From contig CAUYUJ010018548.1 in NCBI GenBank assembly GCA_963575745.1, positions 1 through 64,000 of the forward strand: a stretch of DNA of 64,000 bases, read 5' to 3'. Source of the stretch: Prorocentrum cordatum (Eukaryota; Sar; Dinophyceae; Prorocentrales; Prorocentraceae). A program made the translations under genes and the position numbers. Below the pieces are notes generated by a model. It did no database searches. It was not told the DNA's origin and saw nothing but the letters and a program-made list of their open reading frames with translations. This document shows positions 9,968 through 19,248 of this stretch, one piece after another (positions within the stretch are counted from its first letter, which is position 1; each line of letters opens with the position of its first letter).

Positions 9968-10060
9968 ATGTCCGCTAGCCAGGTCGTGATGCTTGAGGTG
10001 AAGGCGCAGCCCAGCAACATCATTACATACGCTGGTGTGGAGGGGCAGGCGCACGAGCAT
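9968..10060 (+). CDS. Possible exon, unknown
   Basis: ATG 9968 opens MSASQVVMLEVKAQPSNIIT then YAGVEGQAHEHA, after which the frame enters GGA repeats. Looks like genuine protein text, 31 residues. Could be an exon of the gene to its left. Confidence 0.35.
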
Positions 10061-10321
10061 GCACGGAGGAAAGCTTGGGGAGGATTAGGGGGAACACGAG
10101 AAGGAGGAGCAGGAGGAGGCGACGGAGCGTATATATGCGCCGAAGTCCATGGGATGAGGATGAGGAGGATGGTAATGAGATAAGAGATGCAGCAGCCAAC
10201 GAGGTGCCGTGCTCTACCTCGTGCCCTATGTCATGTCCCCAGCTTTACTCTAGCCCTCGCGCCTCGCGCCCTGACTCCGATCTCTTATCTCCTATCCTCG
10301 CCCTTCCCCCTCTCCAAAGCC

Positions 10322-10458
10322 CAGCGCCGCGGGAATGAGAGGCGCGGCATGCAGGGCCTGATCACCGTGCCGCCGAGCAACGTGATACTCAGAAGGAGGG
10401 GCAGCGGGGAGCTGGGAAGGGCGTGCGAGGAGCACGAGAAGTATCGAAGTTCAGGGTT
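10322..10458 (+). CDS. Possible exon, unknown
   Basis: The frame reads RRGNERRGMQGLITVPPSNV then ILRRRGSGELGRACEEHEKY before dissolving into CCTCCT repeats. Isolated protein-like text between low-complexity tracts; borders not resolved. Confidence 0.3.
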
Positions 10459-10536
10459 CCTCTTCCTCATCCTCCTCCTGGCCAGGAGAAGAATGAGGAG
10501 GCGGAGTACGAGGAGCAGCGGCACTGTGAATAGTAC

Positions 10537-10790
10537 ACATCTTGCTCCTCCTCCTCCCCCTCCTCCTTCTCCTCCTCCCCCATCCTCCTCCTGGGGAGGA
10601 GGCGCATGTCATTCAGATCCCCCTCCTCATGCTCCTCCTCATGCTCCTCCTCCTCCTCCTCCCTCCTCCCCCTCCTCCTCTTCCTCCTCCCCCTCCTCCT
10701 CCTCCTCATTCTCCTTCTGCCCCTTTCTCCCCCCCCGTATCCTCCTCTCTCTGCCCTCTCCTCCGCCCCCTGCCCTCGCACCTCGAGAGC
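10537..10790. repeat. CCT pyrimidine tract
   Basis: CTCCTCCTC runs with short interruptions. Antisense reads as R/E-rich; no gene inferred. Confidence 0.85.
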
Positions 10791-10944
10791 GCGTCTCGGG
10801 TCAGGGAGGTGAGCTGGCCATCGAGTACGGCCGCGGGTCGACGCCGACACCAGCGTTGCTTCTTGCGTCAGGAAGAAAGGGCACGCGTGGGAAGATCGGT
10901 TCGCCCCCCCTTTGTTTTTTTCCGCCTCCAGGTTACAGTTTTCA

Positions 10945-11023
10945 CGCTTCCTGGTTGGACCGAGGGGCGAACCTTCCTGGTGGAGCACCACGAAGGTTCG
11001 CCCCTCGGTCCAACCAGGAAGCG
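10945..11023. repeat. Perfect 32-bp-arm hairpin
   Basis: Arm 10945-10976 is the exact reverse complement of arm 10992-11023, with a 15-base loop at 10977-10991 that can pair internally (GGTG/CACC). The flanking phrase CAGTTTTCACGCTTCC occurs at about 10937 and again at 11036, and a third partial arm (TCTGGTTGGACCGAGGGGCG) is at about 11085. Could be a MITE-like remnant or a fold-back transcript. Confidence 0.92.
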
Positions 11024-11220
11024 AAGGTGAACTTCCAGTTTTCACGCTTCCAGGATCCAGGGTGAACCAGTTATTCAAACACGTTCTGGTTGGACCGAGG
11101 GGCGGGCACCGAGGGCCTACCAGTTCAAATCTTCCTGGTGGAGTCGGGGGTTGAAGCTTAAGCTCGAGATCCAAGCTGGAGACCCCAGGAGAGGAGTGGG
11201 ACGATGATGGCGCTGATCAG

Positions 11221-11397
<177 letters not shown>

Positions 11398-11403
11398 GCA
11401 GGA

Positions 11404-11457
11404 GGGGACAGGACCGACAAGGAGGACGACAACAAGCACGAGGATGCGGAGTCATGA
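11404..11457 (+). CDS. Possible 3' exon end, acidic
   Basis: GDRTDKEDDNKHEDAES followed by TGA at 11455-11457, directly after the GA tract. Too short to be certain. Confidence 0.2.
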   Translation, partial: GDRTDKEDDNKHEDAES

Positions 11458-11639
11458 ATAGGAATACCATATGGGATGACAGGGATCGAGGCGAGGATGG
11501 TACCAAGCGAAAGTTCGTTTTTTTTTGTGAGTTTCCTGTGGGCCTTTGCTGACTGTGCTGCGCTATAGTAGGCCTGAGCTGGGCCTCAGCGCTGGACATG
11601 AAATCAAAATCGGATATCCTCGATGCCACGTGCCACCAT

Positions 11640-11705
11640 CCGTATCATTCTCTTCCTCCTTCTCATCCTCCTCCTCCTCATCCTCCTCCTCCTCATCCTC
11701 CGTTT
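11640..11705. repeat. TCATCCTCCTCC repeat
   Basis: Short pyrimidine-rich tandem repeat; no gene seen between 11458 and 14393 apart from weak text near 12900-13015. Confidence 0.8.
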
Positions 11706-11879
11706 CTTTCGTCGTCCCCATCTTCGTCCTGCTACTCCTTGCTCCTCGAGATCGTCGGCCTCCTCCCTGTATCATCGTTCCCTTCCCTCGTCCTCGTCGC
11801 CCTAGATCTGCGGCTCTTGACTCGAGCAGGAAGGCTCGAGGCCAGCCGACGGCCCCGCCCCGAGCGCTCGATCAGCATC

Positions 11880-12165
11880 GAGCTTGCAGCAGGCGAATCG
11901 GGAGTTGTTGGGCTTGCCATCGGTCTAAGATTGCAGCATGCGAATATATGGAGTTGGGGGGCATGCATTGCCGATAGATCTTTGCATCGGGCGAATAGAA
12001 CGGCTTGCAGCAGGCGAATAGGAAGTTGGTAGGTTTGCCATGCAGCATGCGAATGTATTTGAGGGCATGCATTGCCGATCCCTGCAGCAAGCTAATAGTA
12101 TAGTTATACTTTGCAGCAAGCGGATGGGGCCAGGAGTGCCATCGGCCAAACCTTGCAGCTAGGAT
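11880..12165. repeat. Interspersed TTGCAGCAGGCGAAT repeat
   Basis: The motif GCAGCA(G/T)GCGAAT recurs about six times, alternating with GGGCATGCATTGCCGAT, in two larger units of about 110-120 bases (11881-12002 and 12003-12115). A further copy is at 14134. Confidence 0.8.
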
Positions 12166-12607
12166 GAAGGAACTATAGGACAACGAGGAGGAACATGATC
12201 GAGGAGGGGGAGGGGATAATGAAGATGAGAAGGAAGAAGACGTCGGGGACACTGAGGACGACATGGTCCTGATGACCAGGAGACAGGATGAGGGTGATCA
12301 GGCGGAGAAGGTAGGATGATGAGGAGGGAGGAAGCGGACAGATGAAGATCATGATTATGGAAGGGCACGGGGAGAGGAGGAGGAATGATACGACTACATT
12401 CCCACTCCTCCTCCTATCCCCTCTTCCCTGGAGGAGAAGATGGGAATCAGGGGGATCAGGGGGGGTGGAGGGGGAGAAGGAGGACGAGGAGAAGGAGGAT
12501 CAGGACCCTGAAGAGTTCTTCAGTCTTCAGGCCTGAGTCCTCCAGATCCTCCTCCTCCTCCTCCTCCTTCTCCTCCTCCTCTTCCCGTGTCCTCGCGTCC
12601 TCCAATG

Positions 12608-12673
12608 CTCCGATCGATTGTGAACTTCCTCGTGCCTATATATATATAAGCATGAGGAAGTTCACAATCGGAG
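12608..12673. repeat. Hairpin with a (TA)n loop
   Basis: CTCCGAT...TGTGAACTTCCTC at 12608-12630 pairs with its complement at 12654-12673, leaving a four-base bulge and a loop made of TATATATATA. Resembles a small fold-back element. Confidence 0.82.
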
Positions 12674-12783
12674 TATACGAGGGCGATTGTCAATCTCCTC
12701 GCCGAAGAGATTTACAATCAGAGAAATCTCCGACGATGCCCATGGATGGGTCCTCGAGCCCGGTTCCTCTAGGGAGCCGCGGG

Positions 12784-12852
12784 CCCAAGGACCGATGATA
12801 TGGGCACCATCGGGGTCCCAAGGACCGATGATATGGGCACCATCGGGGTCAA
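12784..12852. repeat. 33-bp tandem duplication
   Basis: Two copies of AAGGACCGATGATATGGGCA plus CCATCGGGGTC side by side. Confidence 0.9.
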
Positions 12853-13184
12853 AATATGTAGTGGCCTCTTGACCCCCCCCCCGCTCGCCGCCCGCCCACC
12901 CCCCGCGCCCCTGCGCCCGCAGGTGCAGACGCACGTGCTGGTGCCATCGCCGCGGCCGACGCAGCGACACATGACACAGGTGACACGGCCGCTACAGCTC
13001 TGGAAGCGAACGCTTTTTTTTTCCCCGGGTATCGTGCTATATGGCAGCTTCAGGCCACCATGTGGCCGAGCTCCATCATAGCACCTGTCGACACATTGCC
13101 CTCGCGGCATCGTCGTGGTGGCATCGTGGGGGTCGATCATGCCCTTCAATGATGCGATCACGACGATGTCGCAAGGGCATGTGT

Positions 13185-13936
13185 CATGGTTTCATGGTTT
13201 CCTGGTTCATGGTTTTCGCACGGTTTCTCCATGGTTTTCCATGGTTTCACCATGGTTTTTCACGGTTTCCTGGTTTCATGGTTTCATGGTTTCTTCATGG
13301 TTTTTCCATGGTTTCCTGGTTTCCTGGTTTCATGGTTTCATGGTTGTTTCATGGTTTCCTGGTTTCCTGGTTTCATGGCTTTTCCATGGTTTCACAATGG
13401 TTTCCTGGTTTCCTGGTTTCATGGTTTTTCCATGGTTTCCTGGTTTCACGGTTTCCTGGTTTCCTGGTTTCATGGTTTCATGGTTTTTTCATGGTTGCAC
13501 CATGGTTTCACCATGGTTGCATGGTTTCCTGGTTTCATGGTTTCATGGTTTTTCCATGGTTTCACCATGGTTTCATGGTTTCCTGGTTTCCTGGTTTCAT
13601 GGTTGTTCCATGGTTTCCTGGTTTCATGGTTTCCTGGTTTCATGGTTTTTCCATGGTTTCACTATGGTTTCATGGTTTCCTGGTTTCATGGTTTCATGGT
13701 TTTTCTATGGTTTCATGGTTTCATGGTTCCATGGTTTCCTGGTTTCCTGGTTTCATGGTTTTTCCATGGTTTCACAATGGATTCATGGTTTCCTCATTTC
13801 ATGGTTTTTCCATTGTTTTTCCATGGTTTCATGGTTTCATGGTTTTTCCATGGTTTTTCCATGGTTTCCTGGTTTCCTGGTTTCATGGTTTTTCCATGGT
13901 TCCACATGGTTTTACCATGGTTTCATGGTTTTTTCA
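13185..13936. repeat. 8-bp satellite (CATGGTTT/CCTGGTTT) read identically in three frames
   Basis: About 750 bases of CATGGTTT and CCTGGTTT units with occasional TTCCATGG and ACCATGG variants. Because 8 is not a multiple of 3, each forward frame cycles through the same octapeptide (HGFMVSWF), so all three forward frames are open across the array while the reverse strand has stops in every frame (AAACCATGA). Long forward frames here (300-506 codons) are therefore products of the repeat, not evidence for a gene. Confidence 0.95.
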
Positions 13937-14025
13937 AGTGTGATGATTTCTCATGTTTTTTCTCGCATGGCGTGGCCACGCGGCATGGCCCTGCCGACCA
14001 TGCCGCATGGCAATGCCACGCGGTT

Positions 14026-14045
14026 GGATATACCATGGTATATCC
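14026..14045. repeat. Perfect 20-bp palindrome
   Basis: GGATATACCATGGTATATCC equals its own reverse complement. It sits just after the 8-bp satellite and shares the CCATGG core. Confidence 0.93.
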
Positions 14046-14167
14046 ATCATATGGGCGGCAGGCTTGCGCCAAAGCGCCTGGGGGGCGGGGGGGGGGGCGT
14101 GCTTGTCGTCTGTTCTGTGCGCTCAGCGCTGATCTCTTTGCAGCAAGCGAATAGGTCCTTGCGCGTG

Positions 14168-14169
<2 letters not shown>

Positions 14170-14202
<33 letters not shown>
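14170..14202. repeat. (TA)n microsatellite, one of several
   Basis: Similar TA tracts lie at 14329-14345, 14970-15002, 23477-23497, 24556-24581 and 37631-37673, often preceded by GCGTG and a C. Confidence 0.9.
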
Positions 14203-14204
<2 letters not shown>

Positions 14205-14393
14205 GCGCAAAAAAAAAAGATGAGATGATGAGCTGCGTGGGAGGAGCATGCACACGGGCCGATGCGTGGACGGGCGGGCGCTCCGGTTGGAAGGCATCGC
14301 CGCGCCGCACCGCCACCCCTTCTTGCGTGTATATATATATATATAAAGCACCACCTAGCTTGCTCTCGTGTGCACCCAAGTGGGAAGGGGGCG

Positions 14394-14520
14394 ATGCCGC
14401 CGAAAGGCAAAGCGAAGACGAAGCCTGGGACGCAGCAGAAAGAAAGGCGCGCAGTCAGGAAGAGCAAGAGAAGAGGAAACATAACGCCGAACACGAGAAC
14501 TGCCTCACCAGGCTCAGGCC
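14394..14520 (+). CDS. Possible first exon, basic protein
   Basis: ATG 14394 after GGGGGCG opens MPPKGKAKTKPGTQQKERRA then VRKSKRRGNITPNTRTASPG. It is strongly basic and could be an N-terminal nuclear tail. The frame continues through TA-rich sequence to TGA at 14649-14651, so the exon probably ends near 14520. Likely spliced to 14636-15106. Confidence 0.4.
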
Positions 14521-14635
14521 GCGCAGGGAGGGTGTGCCTTGTAATTTCGCCGCGCCTGCATATATATGCAACGCTCCCTTGCGTGTGTGCTTGTATCTAT
14601 ATATTTGGATATACACTGTCCTCCTCAAGGGATAG

Positions 14636-14972
14636 GGGAGGGAACGCCTGAAGAAAGGAGCGCCCGACGTCTGGAGACAGTACAAGAAGGGCACCCACAA
14701 CCAGAAACACGAGTGGGCACGCGTGTGGGACGAGACAGGCTCCTTCGACCACACTCGCACGAAGAAGGTGGAGGCCCAACAGAAGGAAGAGTGGAAAAAC
14801 GAGACCTCATCGTGGTTCTCTTGTTCGAAAATTAACCCTTCCTCGCCCCGAGCCAGCCGACTCGTCAGGGGGCGTGGGCGGAAACACCACAGAGAACAAC
14901 TCCGCTCGCGACTTCTGAAAAGACTGCCAATGCACCCTTCTATATATGTATATACACCTATGTATGTGCAAC

Positions 14973-15003
<31 letters not shown>

Positions 15004-15106
15004 GCATTACTTCCAAAGGTTCACGTACGACGAGCTTCTCGTCGAATGCACGTGGACGCCCGAGAACGACAAGACGGAATTTGGACAGCGGCCCCCAGCC
15101 GATTGA
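14636..15106 (+). CDS. Unknown dinoflagellate-type domain protein, partial
   Basis: One frame is open from 14636 to TGA at 15104-15106. Its first part reads RLKKGAPDVWRQYKKGTHNQ, then KHEWARVWDETGSFDHTRTK and KVEAQQKEEWKNETSSW; this W/Y/K pattern (W-x2-YKKG-x3-QK-x-EW) resembles a short domain I have seen in dinoflagellate predicted proteins, without a known function. The middle passes through a TA microsatellite (YIYIYTYIY), and the end reads YFQRFTYDELLVECTWTPEN. The microsatellite part may be intronic. Confidence 0.5.
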
Positions 15107-15272
15107 GGGACCGAATCGTCGAAAAGGGGGAGCGGGGCGCCGTGAGGCATATGACGAGGAGGAAGATGAGGAGAGGGAGAAGGAGAGAAGGATGGGAGGA
15201 CAGGATGAGCGATGAGGGGGAGAAGGGCAGCAAGAGAGGATGAAATGCTGAGAGGAGGAACGATGAGGATCG

Positions 15273-15452
15273 ATGCGTCCAGCCAGGGCCCGCGCCCGCT
15301 GCGACGCGATCGTCTCGTTCTGCAACAAGTTCCCGAAGGATTTCACGAAGGTGGGATGGGCTTGCTGCCAAGGGTTGCATTCACATGAAAGGCAATATGA
15401 AAATGAGGATTGGAGCAAGAGGACGCATGACCTATGCGTTCTTAGATCGTGA
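15273..15452 (+). CDS. Small unknown protein, 59 residues
   Basis: ATG 15273 opens MRPARARARCDAIVSFCNKF, PKDFTKVGWACCQGLHSHER and QYENEDWSKRTHDLCVLRS, ending at TGA 15450-15452. Four Cys and three His give it a possible metal-binding look (C-x7-C, CC, H-x-H), but no known finger fits. The stop falls inside a 26-base palindrome (15437-15462), so the frame may be the 3' end of a longer spliced gene. Confidence 0.42.
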   Translation: MRPARARARCDAIVSFCNKFPKDFTKVGWACCQGLHSHERQYENEDWSKRTHDLCVLRS

Positions 15453-15462
15453 TCTAAGAACG
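15437..15462. repeat. 26-bp near-perfect palindrome
   Basis: CGTTCTTAGATC and its reverse complement flank a central GT, 12-base arms. Confidence 0.9.
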
Positions 15463-15502
15463 TGTAGATCATGTGTCATCTTGCGATGTAGGGTGCATGT
15501 AG

Positions 15503-15669
15503 GATGAGGCAGGTATAACGATGAGGGGCGATGTGAAGCAAGCGTTGGCGCGCTCTTCTGCCTCGCCTCCCCCGCGGGCTGGGCTGGGCAGCGGAACCGG
15601 CAGCACGGCGAGAAAGAGTACAAGAAGGTCAGCGATTCGGAGCTCAACCGCCAGGCGCAGCTCGCGTGA
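15503..15669 (+). CDS. Possible 3' exon, unknown
   Basis: Open frame without ATG: GRYNDEGRCEASVGALFCLA, SPAGWAGQRNRQHGEKEYKK, then VSDSELNRQAQLA and TGA at 15667-15669. The charged C-terminal helix (EKEYKKVSDSELNRQAQ) is persuasive coding text. Family unknown. Confidence 0.4.
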
Positions 15670-15719
15670 TTGCTACCTCCCTTGTGTTTGTCCGTCTTTG
15701 CTTTGATCGGATTGCCGTC

Positions 15720-16030
15720 TCATTTTCATCCTCCTGGTCCTTCTCATCCGTCTCACTTTTCATCCTCCTCATAGTTCTCATCCTTCTCATCCTCCTGGCC
15801 CTCCTCATCCTCCTCATCGTTCTCGCCCTTCTCATCCTCCTGGCCCTCCTCATCCTTCTCATCGTCCTCATCCTTCTCATCCTGCTGGTCCTTCTCATCC
15901 TTCTCATCCTCATCATCCTTCATCCGTCTCATCCTCCTGGTCCTTCTCGTCCTTCTCATCCTCCTAGTCCTTCTCATCCGTCTGATCTTTTTCATCGTTC
16001 TCTTCTCCTCCGCATCCTTCTATTCCTTTC
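15720..16030. repeat. 18-bp pyrimidine tandem repeat (CTTCTCATCCTCCTGGCC)
   Basis: About 16 units with variants (GGTCCTT, ATCGTTC). The + strand reads LLILLALL and the - strand RRMRRARR or DEKDEE, so both strands appear open artificially. Confidence 0.9.
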
Positions 16031-16110
16031 ATCTTGAAGTGGGTTTCGCTTCGATTCGGGAGTGATCTTCCAAACCAGTCTCGTCGTCAGTTCATTCAGA
16101 TTGGAAACGT

Positions 16111-16340
16111 GTGCCAGGGAAGACCACACTCGCCCTTGCGTTGAATCCATGCCGCCAGGGTCACTTGCAGACGCTCGAGACTGAGATGTCTGCCGACGCT
16201 GATATTCCAGAGGGAGCTCGTGAGATGATGTGCAAGCGCGCCAAGAAGGACATGTCGGGTTGTGGTGATGAGGGGTACGCACGAGGAAGGAGCATGATGT
16301 TGAACGCCAGGGCGAGTGAGGAGGGGTATCTTCTCACTTG
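16111..16340 (+). CDS. Possible exon, unknown
   Basis: After a possible acceptor (CACTTGCAG near 16170) the frame reads TLETEMSADADIPEGAREMM, CKRAKKDMSGCGDEGYARGR and SMMLNARASEEGYLL before CATCCT repeats. Reads as protein; no family recognised. Confidence 0.33.
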
Positions 16341-16439
16341 CTATCCTCATCCTCATCCTCATCCTCATCCTTCTTTCTCGAGCTCCTCCTGCGCATCCTG
16401 CAGGGCGTCAGCCAACGTTGGCTCACGCCCTGCATATAG

Positions 16440-16844
16440 TTGGGGGCGCGGGTGATGGCACGCCCGACGGATGCAAGACGAGGAAGTCGGTTACGTGAGC
16501 GAACAACGTATGGGAGGGTTGGGCAGGAAGCCGATGAGTCCGACAGCGACTACTCCTATTCTCCGTATTCAGATGATGATGATGATGATGATCAAGAACA
16601 GGCAGGCAGCTCATCGGCCGCTGCCCCGACTAGAGCCATACAGGATGCGGCCATTCTCCTTGGTGAAGCAACGAACCTGAATACGTACTTTTCTCCGCTT
16701 TCGGTGGGAAGGGGTCGATTGGTCGCTGCTGAGAACGCTATCGAGAGAGACAGCGTGAGAGAGAGAGAGGATGAGAGGGGGGAGGAGGAACATCATCAGC
16801 AGCAACAGCAGCCGAAAGATGGGGATGATGAGGAGGAGGACTAG
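16440..16844 (+). CDS. Possible acidic low-complexity protein
   Basis: One open frame with a serine/aspartate segment (ESDSDYSYSPYSDDDDDDDQ), a folded-looking middle (AIQDAAILLGEATNLNTYFS) and a charged, Q-rich tail ending at TAG. Coding is plausible for the middle; the ends are repeat-driven. It may join the island at 16930-17082. Confidence 0.35.
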   Translation: MGARVMARPTDARRGSRLRERTTYGRVGQEADESDSDYSYSPYSDDDDDDDQEQAGSSSAAAPTRAIQDAAILLGEATNLNTYFSPLSVGRGRLVAAENAIERDSVREREDERGEEEHHQQQQQPKDGDDEEED

Positions 16845-16929
16845 GAGGGGGAGGGGGAGGAGGAGAGCGTCGGAGCGAGAGCCTGTGGGACATACAGCGT
16901 GTGATCGATTCACAAACCAGTTTTCCCTT

Positions 16930-17082
16930 TCGGATTTTGCGAAAGGAGAGGGGGAGGTAAGCAAAGATACGTGGGCGAAGCCCTTCGAGAAGCAGGTGAA
17001 AGATGCCTTGAAGGACCTGGAGAGCGCTACAACTATCATCACGAAGATCATCAGCGGAGCGTCCCTAAGTGCGGGCAGATGA
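16930..17082 (+). CDS. Possible 3' exon, helical
   Basis: The frame reads FAKGEGEVSKDTWAKPFEKQ, VKDALKDLESATTIITKIIS and GASLSAGR, ending at TGA 17080-17082. The heptad-like hydrophobic spacing suggests a coiled coil or amphipathic helix. Function unknown. Confidence 0.42.
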   Translation, partial: SDFAKGEGEVSKDTWAKPFEKQVKDALKDLESATTIITKIISGASLSAGR

Positions 17083-17176
17083 GGACGGATGATGGCGAGC
17101 TGGATTTGATGATGAGGAATAGGAGGATCACGATCAGGACCAGGAGCAGCGGTTAGGATGTCCAACTCAGGTGTAG

Positions 17177-17358
17177 GAAAAAGAGCAGAATCATCAGGAG
17201 TACAAGGAGCAAGTGGAGGAGGATACGTAGGCATATGAGCAACGGTTTGAGTTTCGTTTCGTCTCTGCGCTAGGGGCCGTGATCGGCTCCCAGACGGCGA
17301 TCGGGCCCTCAGCTGGGCCAAACATGGATCCTCGACGTTTGGGCACCTCTCCTCACCT
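17177..17358 (+). pseudogene. Possible exon with one in-frame TAG
   Basis: The frame reads EKEQNHQEYKEQVEEDT, a TAG at 17228-17230, then AYEQRFEFRFVSALGAVIGS and QTAIGPSAGPNMDPRRLG up to the C-run that begins copy B. The second half is paralogous to the peptide at 48-125 and at about 17411-17488 in copy B, so two related exons lie about 190 bases apart. Confidence 0.33.
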
Positions 17359-17360
17359 CG

Positions 17361-19248
17361 CCCCCCCCCCCCCTTCTTAAGATCGATCTCGAGCTCGGTC
17401 CTCGTCGACGTATTTTGTTTCGGCGTCAGGGGCCGCGATTGGCCCCCAGACGCCGCTCTCAGGCCCCAGCGGGACTTCAAACAATTGACCCTGTATACTT
17501 CTAAGTAGTCTCGTTATGCCCTCCTGGAGGTCAATCGATTGAACGCGAACCGATCCACGAAGATCGATCGAGATCTCGATCCTGGGCGAGATCTCGATGG
17601 TGGTCGGTCCCGGCTTCGAAGGATTAATTAAAGGTCGACCGATCGATCCCGACGTGGCAAGGTCGGGCAACCTGGATGATGCGAAGACTCTCGTCACGGA
17701 GGCCGACCACGGCATCGATAGCAGAGTGGCAGCGGCATTGTGGACCAGCGATGGCGATGGTAGCGATCGGTGGCGGTGGTGGCAGTGACCTAGGAGCGAG
17801 GAGCTCTCCCGATTCTCATTCCTACCCAAGGGTAGGAATGAGAATCGGGAGAGCAACGGCCTGCTGCCAGGCGAAGAACCTGTGGTCGGCGATCGGCCCG
17901 CTCCAGGAGACCTACAAAGCCGCCCAGGACGCGATCAAGTCCACGAATCGCGCGAGCAGGCGCTGAGAGGCCGCGGGTAGGCCGGTGTCGACCCGAGGGG
18001 GGCCCACGGACCCAGTGGACAGGATGAGATCAGCGAGGAGGAGGAGGCGGAGGAGGAGGAGGATGAGGAGGAGAAGCCCCGTGAACCCCTGCCCTCGCAA
18101 CCCCGAGAGCGAGATCTCGAGGAGGGGTTGAGGTCGACGGCGCCTTGTTTTTTGTTTGCGCACGGCACCGCGGCGAGAGCAAGGAAGGATTCCGAGGTGT
18201 TGCGGCGCGCGTTCCGAGAAATTGCGTCGACCTTGCGCTTTCTGATGCAATCGACTGGTGCCCAGGGCCACAGGAGATGAGAAATGGGCTAAGTAGATAC
18301 ATGACGGAGGAAGTGAGTAGGGAAGGATTCAGGAAAATACACCAGGGACGATGATTCACGATGTTAAATTGCACGTCGGATGCAGGCGCTGTCGCTAGCC
18401 TCCTGGCCGAAATCGGTCCAACGTTGGGCTTCCCAAATCAAGTATCGAGTTCATTGGGCCTTGTGGACCTCCCGCTCGAGGGGGCTGAGGCCATCGCCAC
18501 ATGCAGCTTCCCTTCTTGTTCTGCCACCGCGACCTCCTCTCTCAGGAGAGGAGGAGGAGGACGAGGAGGAGGAGGAGGAGGAGGAGGAAAGTCAGGAGGG
18601 AGGAGGAATATGATGAGGCGGAGGTGAATCGATAGAGGACCCTCGCATGCGTCAGTCGACGAGGGTCGCTCAGCTAGAGGCTCCAAGCCCAGTTCACTTA
18701 TATCGTGGCCAATGGATGTCTGGAACCCCGTTGACCCAGCAGGAGCGGGGAAGCATGATGCCACGGATCGATGGTGCGACAGAGAGGGAGGGGTCAAAGA
18801 AATGCTCGGGGGAGGGGGGGGAGGAGGGAGACACCTTAAAAGGATGAGGATGCGAACTAGGTTTGACGTTTTTTTTGAAGTCGGCGTCTGGGGGCACGAA
18901 CCCCTAGGCTGGTAGAGGGGCCTCCTGTTGGGCCCTAAATGGATCCTCTATCTTCACCCTCATCGTCCTCCCCCTCCTCCGAATCGGTCTCGCGACCCCT
19001 GCGGTTGGTTTGGGGCCCATGGGTGGGTTTGTAATCCCGCTCCCCGCTCTCCTTGCAAGCCTCCTTCCTAACCCTCTCCCCCTATCTCTTTTCCTCGCGC
19101 CCCCCCCCCCTCCCCCTCGAGAAGCGATCAGCGCTGGGGCGCTGACCGAATGCAGCAACGCAGCGGCAGCAGCATTCCGTAGCCTTCACTGTGCACAAGG
19201 GTTTTGCTTGCTTCTCGTGCGAGCGGGGCAATCGTCGAATATAAGACC
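17361..19248. repeat. Copy B of the 1.9 kb segmental duplication
   Basis: Near-identical to 1-1894 (see there). The preceding sequence is a poly-C run present in both copies. The right breakpoint (ATAAGACC, 19248) is directly followed by exon 1 of a transposase-like gene, whereas copy A is followed by a different reading frame. Confidence 0.93.
17804..17853. repeat. Hairpin, copy B (perfect)
   Basis: Arms 17804-17827 and 17830-17853 pair perfectly (24 bases) around AA. Copy A has diverged at one arm position and one end base. Confidence 0.93.

Noticed and set aside
13041-14635. Three long forward frames rich in HGFMVSWF as membrane protein genes
   Set aside because: All three frames give the same peptide because the DNA repeat is 8 bases; no independent coding evidence.
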